DNA of 64,000 nt from assembly GCA_033558025.1 (NCBI GenBank), contig JAUCEF010000007.1:9548001-9612000 (forward strand), written 5' to 3'. Below the pieces are notes generated by a model. That model saw nothing but the letters and a program-made list of their open reading frames with translations. It did not search any database and had not been told where the DNA came from. Of the stretch, positions 32,336-43,879 are shown one piece after another; the first letter of the stretch is position 1; each line of letters opens with the position of its first letter. The position numbers were made by a program, and so were the translations under genes. Source of the stretch: Phytophthora sp. 'mugwort'. Lineage: Eukaryota > Oomycota > Peronosporomycetes > Peronosporales > Peronosporaceae.

Positions 32336-34087
32336 CGATTATGTCGTCGGTGGCGACCGTGACGTGGGACTTCGTTACCCATGTCTGTGGACGTCTCATT
32401 GACGACGTCCAAAGCCTCTTGGGCTTTGGAACATGATTACTCACACAAGAAGTGCATTCCGCCACTTGTTCAGTTAAGGTCTGGGCGTCCTGGTGTCGAC
32501 AAGGCTGCCCACGCAGGAAGCGCATTCTGCGCCTTCCTCGCCAGTTTCAGTCTGGGTGACTCGGTGTGGATCTTGGCTACCCACCTGGTCGGTGCCACCC
32601 GGCACCGCACTCTTGAAGGCTTGGCCGCCGGTCTAGATTCCGGCGGGTGTCGAGGGCTATCCGCAAGGACTGCCGCACTTGACCAGGTACGTCTTCTGCT
32701 GCCACCGCTTCTAGGGAGTCGCTCAATACGTCGTCGGCTCCCAAAACTTCACTGAATGCTCCTGCATCCCGGTGTCCCTCTCGGACGCCCCAGTTCCTGC
32801 CAAAGGTGGGAACATGACTCACAGATGCTCTACCGGTAACAGTGGGCCGGCTGGCCCCGATGGCTTTGTTGCGCCAATCGATCCATGGCTCATATTTCTC
32901 GAATCAGGCCGTGCCCAGGATCAAGTCATACTTGTCCATCTCTAGGACAGTAGACTGATCTTGCTGTTGAAGTCCTCGAACTTCACAGCTGGATCCACAT
33001 GGATCTTATAAACGGTAATTACCGTTCCGTCGGCCAGTTGTACCAGCGCTGTCCCGTTGCCTTTGCTTTCTCGTAAAACACCGGCCAACTTGCTGCTGTT
33101 CTCCTCAACAGTCTGGCGGCGCGCGAAGTTCTTCGACGCCCCGGAGTCTATTAAGACTCGGAAGGGATGGGTATATCCCTGTACACTTACGTGTACTGCT
33201 GGCAGTCCAACGGTGCCCTTCTTCGATTCGAGAGTGCTATGGTGTGCCTTAACTTACCGCAGTTATAGTTGCAAATATTATGCTGCTCAGCAAGTCCAAG
33301 TTCCATGGGAACTGACCCGCTCGGGTCCCCACGACTTGGTGGCGTTGCCCGTGGCCACAGCGCCGCCGGCGTGCGCGCCTGGCTGTGACTGTATACCTCT
33401 TGGAGGGCGACTTGGATCGCCTCTTCCAGGGTATTGGTCTGCACCCGAAACAGCTGGGTTCGGACCGGGCCTACTCTTAGGCCGTCCATGAACACCGTCA
33501 CCTTGATGGGTTCATGGGTGGGTTTCCCACGAGGGATACGGTGGGCTCTCGCATCTCCTGGATGTACTCGTGCAGCTCACGTCTTCCCTGTTTACATGAC
33601 AGGATGCGTGACAGCTGGTGGTACTCATAGTTTGCCAGAGCTATTTACACAGCTGAGCCCGGGAGGCGAAGCGTCCCGGCGTTGTCGCTTCCCGCATATA
33701 CGCCCAACTAGCACGACCGCTTAGGTTGGAGAGGGCAAAATTTACTCGGAGGTGCTCTGAAGAAATGAGAGCCGCATCGATTGCGAGCTCTTCTTCTCGC
33801 ACTTAGCAGTGAAGATTTTCCCCTTCCTTCCCTTCGTACGGGTTTACCTCCAGGATCAACGGCTTGGGGTAGAACGGTTTCGGCTCTGCGGCCGGAACTT
33901 GTAGGTGGCTCCGAACATGTTCGATGAGCCGCCGCTTGTACATGCCGAACCCGGTCACGCGTTCGACCTGATCAGCTTGCGTTGACGACGCCAAGCTGCG
34001 CAAGGCATCCATACCAAAGATACCAGTCATCTTATGAACGAACTCGAACTGTGAGTCGTTCAGATGAGGAAACTCATTCCGGTCCAT
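32336..34087 (-). pseudogene. gag and protease of copy C (diverged block)
   Basis: Gag starts at 34087 (MDRNEFPHLNDSQFEFVHKM) and stays open to about 33803, reading NPYEGKEGENLHC. A degenerate zinc knuckle (NYNCGKLRH) is near 33240-33270. The retropepsin motif LIDSGASKNFARRQ is near 33130-33170, followed by VQLADGTVITVYKIHV. Stops and frameshifts follow down to 32336. This protease segment is missing from copies A and B. Confidence 0.7.
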
Positions 34088-34148
34088 GTTGCTTGGATCC
34101 AGAGGTAGTAACCCGCGTATGCGTGGATTGACTACCAGTGCTACCAAG

Positions 34149-34468
34149 TGTGACGGGCTACACAACACCTTGCGCACGTGACCTCCGGAGAGTATACAAC
34201 ATCTCAGTGAACGGCAGTTCACAAGTCCCTGGTCTGGGGACTGTTACCAAATTTAGGTAGATATAAGACTGAATATATTCATAGGCAACCCATGTTAATG
34301 CGTCTACATACTAACTATTAGTCACCTAGAAAGTACCCTAGATGTTATCCTATTGGGTGGCTCTGAGCCTTCGTACCAAATGTGTGGTACCTATCCGCGA
34401 TGTCGTTACCGTGACGACATAGCGATGTTGGCTACATCACTTAGGGTACTTAGGAACACCGTTAAACA
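34149..34468 (-). repeat. 5' LTR of copy C, lacking about 45 bp
   Basis: It aligns in order with the 3' LTR but has lost the stretch between ACACC and CGTTA near its outer end. What remains reads ACACCGTTAAACA and abuts ATAAT. On the inner side it ends in a GTCACAC-type border before TTGGTAGCACTGG. Confidence 0.75.
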
Positions 34469-34818
34469 ATAATAGTACTCAAAGGAAGAAGACGAGTAAC
34501 AATCAAATTTATGGGTCATACGAAAGGAACTACACACCATCAAAAGAGCTGAATAACACACGAAGAGACCGACGTGATCCGAAGGGACTAAAACGTTTCT
34601 TAATAAATGAAAGAATACGGCAATCCTCCTTAGCTATTAGATCACCTTGAAAATTCAAATCTGCCCCCTAAAGCAACATCCGGGTGATCTATGAATCACC
34701 ATTGCTCAAGTCGCTAAAGCTGCCGTATCCAACGTGTGCAGGATGGTCCTTAAGCTCCATTTGTGCCGGAAATGCGTGTTCCGCCTAAATCAATCTTGAT
34801 TTTGGCGGTGCTTCTTCT

Positions 34819-35877
34819 TCATCTCAGCTCCAATAGCCAGACGTCGATTGTGATACTGCCGGTAGACGAGGCCATTATCGTCTGGGAGGGTGTGTATAGT
34901 GACGAGGTAGTTGATGAGGCTCCCAGATACGTGGTATATGTCGTCGTAGAGGGCTTCACCTCAGCGAAACTTCTCAGCACAAATCCTCCACAGTCCACAC
35001 AACCGACCAAAACAAATTTACACGGTCACTCTGTCACCTGAAATGGGAGAATTTTGTTGTTGCTCCTCGGCGTAAGATTGTTGCCTTTCATTGGGTGGAT
35101 GCAGCGAACATGGTCGGCTAGTCCTTGGTATCATTTATCAGCGAGGAAGCTCACTCCTTAGGATAGTCCACAGCCAACAGACCGTCATCAGGGATACGAT
35201 GGTCGCCTTCAGCCTTAAGACGAGCGGACTGGTGGAAGGCTTCGTTGTTCCTAAACAACGTGAATCAGCCGTAGTTCCGCGCGAGTGACGAGTACAGTTG
35301 ACAGCGAGCCCCCGGGGGTTCACGGACACCACGACCTAGAACCCATACAACTTGTGCTTAACACTGTAGAACTGCATAGCCTCCGCCATTGAGCCGCCAG
35401 GACGATTGGACTGCTGAAAGGTGACGTCGGTGGAGGATATGGTACGCGGAACGTTATGAAACGTGTGCCGCAACGTCACCAAGGCGCGCATGTTGGTCTC
35501 GTCGCCTAAGAAGCCACCCATTCCTCATACCGTTTAAGAGACACCACCTCGATGTACCCCGTGATCGTCTTGACGAAGGTGGGTCTCTTGATCTTGAAGA
35601 TCCTAGACAACATATCCACGCTCCATCGCACTTCATGGCCGCTACCATCATGAAGAAAACGTCATTGGTCCCAAATGTTGAGCGTTGTCCTCGGCCGACA
35701 TTCCAGTAGTGGTGAACATGGCTGCGCACTGAGATCCACAGTAGGTTCAACTCTCTCGGGGAGAAGTTGGTGAGACGGAGCACGGCACGGCACCACCGTC
35801 TCGAAACACCCGTCCAAGATGGGAGACGTCGACGAGGTTTCGGTGTCGTTGCCGTCGGACACAGTGACCGAGCTCAT
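34819..35877 (-). pseudogene. PIF/Harbinger-type (HARBI1, DDE_4) transposase relic
   Basis: On minus, fragments in successive frames follow the order of oomycete Harbinger transposases: FSPRELNLLWISVRSHVHHY with WNVGRGQRSTF and DVFFMMVAAMK (35783-35600), then SSTDVTFQQSNRPGGSMAEA with FYSVKHKLYGF (35430-35336), then NPRGLAVNCTRHSRGTTAD (35325-35270). The tail is heavily degraded. At least three frame changes are needed, so it is dead. Confidence 0.7.
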
Positions 35878-36553
35878 CGCGCCGAGCCTAGTCGCGGTTC
35901 TCCACCATCGCTAGCGTCGTTTTGCAGATGCTCTGCTTAAGTCGAGCTGGCAAGGGCTGAGGGAGTCCGGGACGAAGTCTGGGAGCGAGACGAAGTCCGC
36001 CGAGAAGTACCGGTATGTGTCGTACTCGCTGTCGGCGTTAGGGGAGTCGAACGTCGTGGTGTACGTGAAGACTAGGGTGACGGGCGTGACGACATCATGG
36101 GAGTTGAGAGGCGAGTCTAGTTAAGTGAACAGGTATGAAGTGAATTGGAAAGTGAGCTACTTCATCTCGAACGTACGTGCTCATTTGGTAGTTACTTCTA
36201 ACCATAAGATAGAGAAGGCGTAGGAAAGTAGATAGCGTTATTAACGGAATACAACAGCGTCTTGCATCTCAAACGCGTTTGACTAACCGCAAAAAGAAAC
36301 AGATGATAGTTTTCTTATGTAGCGACGTCACTAACAAAAAATCCGACAACTTCTACAAAGACCCAATGGTTTGTTTGTGCATGATAAATAAATAAATAAC
36401 AGACCTAAACCGGTTCATCCTGATCACATAGTCAATGCAGATCCAGGTGTTGTTGGCCGGCGGGAAGCTTTCTTCCGATTTCTTGTCTATTGTTCTTTAA
36501 AATAGTTTAAGTACAAAAAAATACAAATTTATGCCTTTAGGCGCGAACTTTTC
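35878..36553. other. No gene seen
   Basis: AT-rich intergenic DNA with short A-runs. I see no feature. Confidence 0.4.
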
Positions 36554-36582
36554 GTGGGACCGCAACCGTCACTTACGAGCAA

Positions 36583-37510
36583 ACATGTATCCAACGGAAA
36601 TGAAGGGGAAAATTGTCACTCAAGTTTAAGCAGGCACCGCTGTTGTTGCAGTCGCCGCAACTTCCGGTGTTCACGAACGAACAATCCGGAAGTGGGTGAC
36701 AGCGGCAAAAGGGGTAGGTATCTGGGTGCAAATGCTCAGGGCAGAAGCCTTTTTTCCTAAGATCGATGTTAGAGTCACACAATGGTTTCGTGCCTTCGTA
36801 CTTAAGTGCATATACCAGCCACCACTCCGTTGGGTGTATCTTCGACAAAGGCACAATGTCACAATTGTGGCACACACTGAAATAAAATACCGGATAAATT
36901 TCAAAAATTACGGCGTTTATGGACATTCTGGAGAGCATGGATGTGTTTGCGCAAACGTCGGTGTTGCGAGAATGTCGTAGATTTGTGTATGCGCGATCGT
37001 CAGTGTTGCGCGAATGTCGTAGATACAACACTTTGTGAAAAGACAGTGAGCACTCAAACGTGCGCGACCGGCATCATGCGGACTGTGGTCTTCATTTTCG
37101 TGGCAGCGCGAAGCTCGGGGCGGCGAAGCGCGCACCATTGTGACCATCTGCATGACGGGCTGGCCGCGACCAACGTGCCGTCCGACAAGACGAAGATGCG
37201 AGGCGCCTGCTGAGCAGGAGCAGTTTCTCTCTCCAAGGCGGTGGGCAGTGTCGCGAGTGCTCAACGTGGAGATGGCCATCAGCAGTGGGAGTGCTGAAGC
37301 TGTGCGAGCGGCAACAAGGAGGCGACAGTGCAACAAGGAGCAGTACAGCGTACGTAAATATGCCGTGTGTGGTTGTTTGGAGCGTTACCTGCAATCTAAC
37401 TGCATTTTCCCACGATGTGCTGTAGTTGCAGAGCTGGCGAAGGAGGTAAAGGCAGCGGGCATATCAGACGCAGAGAAGACGCTGATGGACGCGTGGTGGA
37501 CCTGAATGCA
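36583..37510 (+). pseudogene. Helix-turn-helix transposase-like fragment and unidentified remnant
   Basis: From ATG near 36583 the plus strand reads MYPTEMKGKIVTQV, a TAA, then AGTAVVAVAATSGVHERTIR followed by KWVTAAKG. This is the shape of the N-terminal helix-turn-helix of Tc1/IS630-like transposases. The following sequence is not recognisable. A frame at 37140-37505 ends with ELAKEVKAAGISDAEKTLMD. Two direct repeats of about 37 bp (GTGTTGCG-GAATGTCGTAGAT) lie at 36948-37022. Confidence 0.35.
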
Positions 37511-38000
37511 CGGAACCTGTTCGTTGATGAGGCTACCAACATGTATGTGGTGACCTGTTGCAGTTGAGAACATCGGCACGACGATGCATCGCTTCGACTC
37601 TATCGTGCGTAGCCACTCAGACCAGAGATAGATACTATGATGCAGCAGATGGAGACATTGTTATCATACGTGCACGATTATATCGATTAAACATGAGAAC
37701 CAGTCCACATGATCTCTTCCTTCTAAACATGTTGATACTTCAAAAGATATCTCTATCTGAAGTACCGCATCAGCGCCTTTGATGGCTCCTTTGGCAGAGC
37801 AAAATCGGGCACTGAGCACTCGAAAAATAGAAGAACTAGTGGCCCACAGTTGTGTCCGTCTGTCTGCTTCAACTGCACTTCTAGTTTCAAGTCCATGGTG
37901 GCTGCTATCTCTGGTAAAAGTGCCTTGATAATGTCTTCACATCACTCAAACTGCTTCGGCTTTTTGTTGAGGGTCGAAAACTGTTATCGTTTTCGGGGTG
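37511..38000. other. No gene seen
   Basis: Weak frames only. The DNA leads into the MULE relic. Confidence 0.35.
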
Positions 38001-39977
38001 GACTTGAAGTCGAAGCTGGCACCCCACCAGTGGTTTTTATTGATGTGCATCAACGCATGCGTGTTGCGTTCTAGGAGCGGACGAGAGCCGTCGATGATTT
38101 TGTGTTGCGTTGCAGTGCTCTCCGTTCCGCTGAAGCCAGGCGAATTATTCCCAATAGATTCATGTTCTTGTTAAAGTGTCGTCATTGCATGCATCATGAA
38201 AAAATCTTCCCTCAAGAGAAACATGGATTTGTTGGAAATCCATCCAAAGGTGTATCGCGTGACATCGGCAAATCACTTGCTGCATAGCGACTGTAGCTCT
38301 CTCTTTATCCAGTTCGGCATACTCGTTCAGGCCTTCTGGGATTCGGAGTCTGTGAGCGACGTAGCAGTCATCCACTCGATCGCGTCCGACACTTCCATTA
38401 ATAATCCCATGGTGTCATGGTAATCAACCATAACTTGCAATTATTGGTTAGTGTTCAGGCATTATTCGTCTAGCACTAGCATTTGAACATTCGTACCCTA
38501 GTTTCAAGATGGTACTTACGGGTTGTGTCTACCGTTGATACCATCTCGATCATATGCGGCTGTATCTCGAGAGTCGTGTACTGCGTTTTGCGGTCGTTGG
38601 CAACACGATACTGCTTCTCCACCGATTCATACGCCTGTTGGCTGACCTCTTTTGACAGCTTGTACAACTCAGCATCTGCTCCAGCATAGCGCATGGATCC
38701 AACGTCCGTTATGTTCTTTGAATACTCCAACTCGGCTATAGATTGTCACGATCTTCAATATTGCATTATCTCTTCGACATTTCATTCCAAAGATATTTCA
38801 CCACATGGAACACACAGAGAAGACTTCGCGCAGCAGGGAAGGCGACCTGCAGCAGTGATATCTCCCCGAAGTCTTTGTCGACGATAATAACTCGAACTTC
38901 GTCCCAAGTTGGGTCGACGACTTGAAAGCGGTGACTGCATCCGTCAAACATTCAGCGCTCTCATTCTCCATTAGAGCGTGCTGAACATATTGTCCCTGTG
39001 TATCCCAAACAGTCACACAATACACAAAGGCACACAAGCACAAATAGAGACACAAAGAGGCACCAAAAAGTCAATATTGTCACCAAGTCACAAAAAGACA
39101 CAGAGCAGGTACGTACGTGGCCGAAGACGTCGTGGATCATGAAGCTGAAAATATTGTACCGGGCGTCGTTCGAGTTGAGCGTAGCATCCACCATCAACAC
39201 TTGGGGGAAAGCCTCGAAGAAACGCCGCATCTGATGGGTCTGGAAAGTAATTGTCTGCGCCAACTTGCATCGTCGACGTAGATCGTCGCCGTGTTACCCT
39301 TACGAGAGCAGAAATCGCGGAGTCCTGCTTCCAGTCTTGATTCGACAGTTGTAGATCCGCGTCGAGTCACTTTCAAATTGGCAACCATATTGTGTAGGTC
39401 GCGCAGCGTATCATGTTTGCCTAGAGAGCAAAGATTAGGAGCACAGCTAGCAAAGCAACAGAAAATTGGGTAGCGTACCTGCCCCCTTCCTCAGGAACTG
39501 CAATATCAACTTCTTCTTAGTTCCGGCAGCTTGGAGCTCGTCTACGAAGTTAATCATATCTTCGTCTTCGACACGACGTTGGAGGGATGATTTCCATACG
39601 ATCCCGAGTCCAGCGCGTGGTTGTGCTTGGTGTGCTGTGGTGTAATCTTTACTTGAAAGCCCCTAGAACCATCCCGCACCAGCGTTGCCGTCATTGCGCT
39701 CCACATCCTGTCGATTTCACGAAGTAGTTGTGCCGCTTGCCCTTGGACCGACTGGGTCGCGTCCAACTGTGTGTACATACCAGCTTCCGGTAGTAGTTGT
39801 CGAACAAGTTGGGGATGAGTGTTTGAGGGGTGTCCTTGCCACGCTGTTTGAGATCCGCATTCCTAGCTGCCGAGCTGGTAGAGGTTCGCATTTTGAAAAT
39901 CTGGCGGGGCTCCTCTTGATACGCATCAAAATGCGTGAAAAAAACGCCTCCCAGCTGTCAAACGCATCCTCCTTCAT
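38000..39977 (-). pseudogene. FAR1/MULE-type transposase with introns, broken
   Basis: Starting near 39977 on minus (MKEDAFDSWEAFF), a FAR1-like DNA-binding part reads KLVCTHSWTRPSRSKGKRHN, NYFVKSTGCGAQ and VKITPQHTKHNHALDSGSYG. Two good introns follow (39421-39478, GTACGC...CTCTAG; 38996-39116, GTACGT...ACACAG). The MULE catalytic domain has FFEAFPQVLMVDATLNSNDA and, after the second intron, GQYVQHALMENES, VRVIIVDKDFGE and LCVFHVVKYLWNEM. The first Asp, the second Asp and the CxxH-like site are visible. A C-terminal helical part lies at 38730-38476. At least three frameshifts outside the introns make it a pseudogene. Confidence 0.75.
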
Positions 39978-40130
39978 ACGTGGAGCCTGTGTGAGAGCAG
40001 CGGCCGATACAGAGACGTGCTCCTCCGGAGATTGGCCTTCATACTGGATCGTTGTCGGGCTCGGAAGGCGACGCGATACTCGCCACGCTGGTTTTCGCGC
40101 CTATTTCGATATGAAAGGCTCAAATGCATC

Positions 40131-40158
40131 GGGGCGGGGGGAAAGGGGGGAGGAGGGG
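40131..40158 (+). other. G-run array, candidate G-quadruplex
   Basis: The runs GGGG, GGGGGG, GGGGGG, GG and GGGG follow each other with one to three bases between them. No gene is attached. Confidence 0.4.
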
Positions 40159-40389
40159 TGTTTCTGACTTTTGCTGCTGGCTGATTTGTCGGGATTTTTA
40201 TTTCAGCCCCGTATTTTATTTACGCATTTCTTACGTGCACTCATCGTGTGACTTTATTCACTTCCTTTCGGTCCTAAAGCGGTCGAGAATCCTATTTACG
40301 ACTAGGTCGTCGGTCGCCAAATAGTAGGCCATCCTGTTGACCGTTCTGTTATCATACGAAAACCTCAGGAGGACTTGCGGTGCAAGTGT

Positions 40390-41197
40390 TGGTATCCTCA
40401 CGGTGCTGCGAGGCGCCAGGAGCCGCTGTGAGACATCGCCTTCGGGCTTCATGAACACAGATTGTTTTGAGGAACGGCTACATTGTTCCGTCCCTAACTC
40501 GGCCAATCACCCGCTTGTGCTGATCTTGACGGTTGCTCATCGCACCACTCGTCTAAAGTGTTTGCCACGCCATGTATGTATGCATTTCTTATACTAGTCT
40601 TTTTGCTTGTACGCACCTTCTTCAACCACTGGATGATGCCGTGTTTGCGTAGCTCAAGAACGAGATCCAGAACTTAATTGGTGAACTCGTGGAGGAAGAT
40701 AACCATGGCCACTAGTAGCAAGGACGACGCAATTCAGTAGACCAGCTCTGTCTGTAGTGGATCCAAGGCTGGTAAGAATACTGTGCGAGGGTTCAAGGCG
40801 TGCTGTCTCTTTCCGATGTCGCTGGTAACGATGAATGATGGGCTGAAATAGATTCGCGCGGAATGGTGCGACGGATCATGTTCAGCTAGCCACTTGGCTA
40901 CATATGAAGAGTGTTGTCGAAGACGAGATCCTGAAGCTGCCGTCGCCTTCTGGAAACGACAGAACCAAGAAACGGAAGCGGGTTGCAGTTGGTGAGCGAC
41001 TCTTAACTCACAATGTACTGCAAGAAATTGCGGCGCGATCAGGGGGTAACAAGCGCAAGAAATCGAATGCAAGCGTGTCTAGCGCAAGTTACATTGTTGA
41101 ATCCACGCTAGTACAGCTGCACGCAAGAACAATAACATCAGTGGTGTTAGAAATTAAGTCATACAAATACATATGGCTTTGCTTGCATGTTAATTAA
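40390..41197 (+). pseudogene. C-terminal half of a pogo/jerky-type (DDE_1) transposase
   Basis: Plus-strand fragments in order: SPSGFMNTDCFEERLHCS with NHPLVLI (40430-40520), THLLQPLDDAVFA with KNEIQNLIGELVEEDNH (40610-40710), GKNTVRGFKACCLFPMSL (40770-40830), and an open tail at 40904-41197 (KSVVEDEILKLPSPSG, KKRKRVAVGERLLTHNVLQE). These match the catalytic end and C-terminal tail of CENP-B/Tigger transposases. The N-terminal part is missing, and stops and frameshifts intervene. Related to the fragment at 17863-18261 by superfamily. Confidence 0.65.
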
Positions 41198-41646
41198 AAC
41201 TCGAACAGCATTGCGACCGCCCCGCCGGGTTGTAGAACTCATAGCACGCCGACTGAGTCGAGAACGAGGACTAGAGACGTGAATCAGAGACATTGGGAAG
41301 CTGTCCGGCGGGCTTGGGTATACAGTCGTGGCCTTGGACCACAAAGAGATCCAGTACACGCGCGCGTCTGTGGCGTCGGCACGCACACCTTGGGAATGCT
41401 GTGCTTTCGAAAGTGACTTTGGTGTACATAAATTAGTTAATTAACCTGTCTAAGGACACCAATATAAATTTTGACAATAAGCCTTCCCATGATATTACCT
41501 AGCTACTACCGAATTTCAATGTATATTTCCGACCTCTAGGGCATTAGGCAAATCGAAGTGGTCTCTTTGGTGACGGGCTCCGCAACACTATTTCATTGGT
41601 TGGTGGAAAATAAAAACTTAATAAACAAGTTTGACCAGCCCGCTTT
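41198..41646. other. No gene seen
   Basis: AT-rich spacer between two transposon relics. Confidence 0.4.
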
Positions 41647-43323
41647 TCAAAACTGCCACAACATACATTCCATGTGAGATAGGTCTCCACAAATTATGTC
41701 ACAAAATGAAAAACCGGTATCGAATTGAACGTCCCCCTTATGAGCAAAACGAGAATGATTCATTGAACTGTTCATCGGGACTGTCGATCTCTTCGTCACC
41801 ATCGACCGAAAGAATGTTATTGAAAGCCCCAACTCCGAAGGATTCCTTCAGCGTGATCTTGAAGCCCCGATACTCAGGTAGTCTGCGCTCTTGAGCAAAT
41901 CCACTGTCGTTGGGCGATGGCAACGGTGCGTTCGGCTGCTCTCCACAAACTGGTCATTGATTGTCACCGAGTCAGTCGTTGCCTCCGAGCGCTCGTCGGC
42001 ATTATAGCTTCTTGAAAACCTCTTCCCAGTTCTGAAGTGGAGCTTGTCCTTCGCCGTGTTGATTGTCATCAGCACCCTCTTCCTCATCGCTCTCGTCGCG
42101 TTGCCTCGTCTACGCTCACTCTGTCGTTACTCGTAGCAACCTCTGGTTATGGAATTGCAGCGAGCATTCATCGTGCTCTGCAGTGCTCGTCTCGACGCTC
42201 GGATCAAAGAGTAACTCACTACATGGTCTGTTGTGGCGAAAACGAACTGGGGTTCCGAACGCCACGATCTTCTTAAGCTCATTGGGGTTCGCGATCCGAT
42301 TTTCGGGGTTTGCTTGGCTGTTGCGCCCTTCCTTTCCGAAGCTGACGTTCTCGAATTTGCCGCCAGATGGTTGCATTTTTGCCTTTTCGACTGCGATTTC
42401 GTTGCGACGGACAGTGTGGATCAGCGCTAACACCGAGAAGTACCTCTCGCATCTAGCTGTGCTCACCGCCATCGTGAAGATTTGATAGCCCGAGCTCGCG
42501 CAGAGGGAATCCCAGGCCGCGACGTTTCTTGTGATCTTGGTTTGCGTCCTGCCAGAAAATGGGCGAGGGGGAGGGGGGTAGCCAAGCACTGAAATTCATT
42601 AATATACTTGCCCCTCGTAATGTATTTCCCGTTCACCCCCTTCGCGATATATCACCTCCGATTGACGGAGCATCAGGTCGAAAAATCTTGCGGTAGTAAA
42701 GCAACACAAAGTCGCCAATCTTGATCACGAATGCAATGGGTAGCTCGTTTACCACCTCCGGTCTATTTGGATTCAACGCATAAGCCAGGAGAAACAGTGG
42801 CTGTTCACAATTATCCCAAAATATCTCAAGAGCTCCAAAATCGTGTCGCCCCAAGACGAAGCTGAGAGCAAGTCGGGAAGTTGCTGAAAGCAATACGCGA
42901 GTGACCCTCACAGTGTTGTCATCATGGTATCACGAAAGACACAAAGCATAGAGGTCGTGTAATCTGCTCTGCGTCCTCCATGCACGCGTTATTATCGAGC
43001 ACTGTTAACTGCTCCGGGAACTCGGCGTCGTCGAGGTTAGTGACCTCGAAAATAATGACAGCCGTTTGAATACAATAGTGAAGCGAAGCATCCCTGCATT
43101 GAGTTCCACATCGTCTCACACATCGGCAGCAGGGTTCGAACACCTTTTTTCGTAAAGGTCTTCTCTCACGAGCCAGAGGCGTTGAGGCAGTTAACCACCG
43201 TGGATGCTTGAGCGGTGACATCCGTAAACGCATACGAAGAACTCCCTTCACCAAGTTGTTGATTGAGCGGGCAAAGCAGCGCGGGAGTATCACTCTTGGC
43301 AAAAGCGATATATTAATTAACAA
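41647..43323 (-). pseudogene. hAT transposase relic
   Basis: On minus, the fragments are RCFARSINNLVKGVL (43280-43240), FWDNCEQPLFLLAYALNPNR with FVLLYYRKIF (42830-42680), and the hAT dimerisation motif AVSTARCERYFSVLALIHTV with RRNEIAVEKAKM (42470-42400). The order and motifs are those of hAT transposases of oomycetes. The acidic tail at 41900-41740 is present but frameshifted. The N-terminal part contains an inverted duplication (43215-43365). Confidence 0.7.
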
Positions 43324-43365
43324 CTTGGTGAAGGGAGTTCTTCATACTGCGTTTACGGATGCCAC
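43215..43365. repeat. 46 bp inverted repeat inside the hAT relic
   Basis: The left arm (from GTGACATCCGTAAACGCA to CACCAAGTTGTT) and the right arm (AACAACTTGGTGAAGGGAG to TTTACGGATGCCAC) are reverse complements with two or three mismatches, around a 58 bp spacer. As a result the transposase stretch INNLVKGVL is encoded on both strands. Confidence 0.75.
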
Positions 43366-43532
43366 CGCTAAGATTCGGCGAGCCCAAGTAGATTGCCAGG
43401 CGTCATCGGTCGCCCACCGCGGCGATAGACCACCTCTTGCTTCGATTTCGATCGTGACCTTCTCTGTAATGGAGTGTGTTCCTGATCGATGGCCCATGAC
43501 CAGTTGGTGTTGCAACACAATATAAGACCAGG

Positions 43533-43660
43533 TACGGATCGTATTTAGGAGAGATACACTCCCCTAAGTACGGATCATACTTAGACGAGAGACACAGTTA
43601 GGTACAAATCGCACCTAGATGAAAGGCACCTTTAGGTACGAATTGCACTTACAAGGAGAT
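43533..43660. repeat. Imperfect minisatellite, four units of about 33-37 bp
   Basis: The units begin GGTACGGATCGTATTTAG, AGTACGGATCATACTTAG, GGTACAAATCGCACCTAG and GGTACGAATTGCACTTAC. Each is followed by a GAGA-GCAC-type stretch. Non-coding. Confidence 0.55.
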
Positions 43661-43879
43661 ATAGCGTGAGAACCACCCATTGAGAAACCGGTGACTTAAA
43701 GGATGCATTAGTTAGGCAGTTACAGTAGTACGAACAGAGGAGCATGTTAATAAAGACTCAGCTGAATCTAACCTAGTAGTTCGCAAGTCGTTGGAACCCT
43801 GTCCCACGGACTGTCGGAAAGCCAGGCTTTCCACGTGCGACAAGAAGACAGAGACGCAGGGCATCTTCTCGATTAGAAG

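Larger units (their letters stand above)
26505..34468 (-). mobile_element. Ty3/gypsy chromodomain retrotransposon copy C, full structure, decayed
   Basis: About 7.96 kb with LTRs at both ends and a 5-base target duplication ATAAT at 26500-26504 and 34469-34473. In minus-strand order: 5' LTR, primer-binding-type TGGTAGCACTGG, gag, degenerate zinc knuckle, protease, RT, RNase H, integrase, chromodomain (chromovirus type), an antisense frame, a polypurine tract (26868-26876), 3' LTR. Many stops and frameshifts are present. The block 30009-32335 is over 99 percent identical to copies A and B, while the parts to either side are much more diverged. Confidence 0.9.

Noticed and set aside
36948..37022. 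CRISPR-like or regulatory direct repeat
   Set aside because: Only two imperfect 37 bp units in a eukaryotic transposon context; simple tandem duplication explains them.
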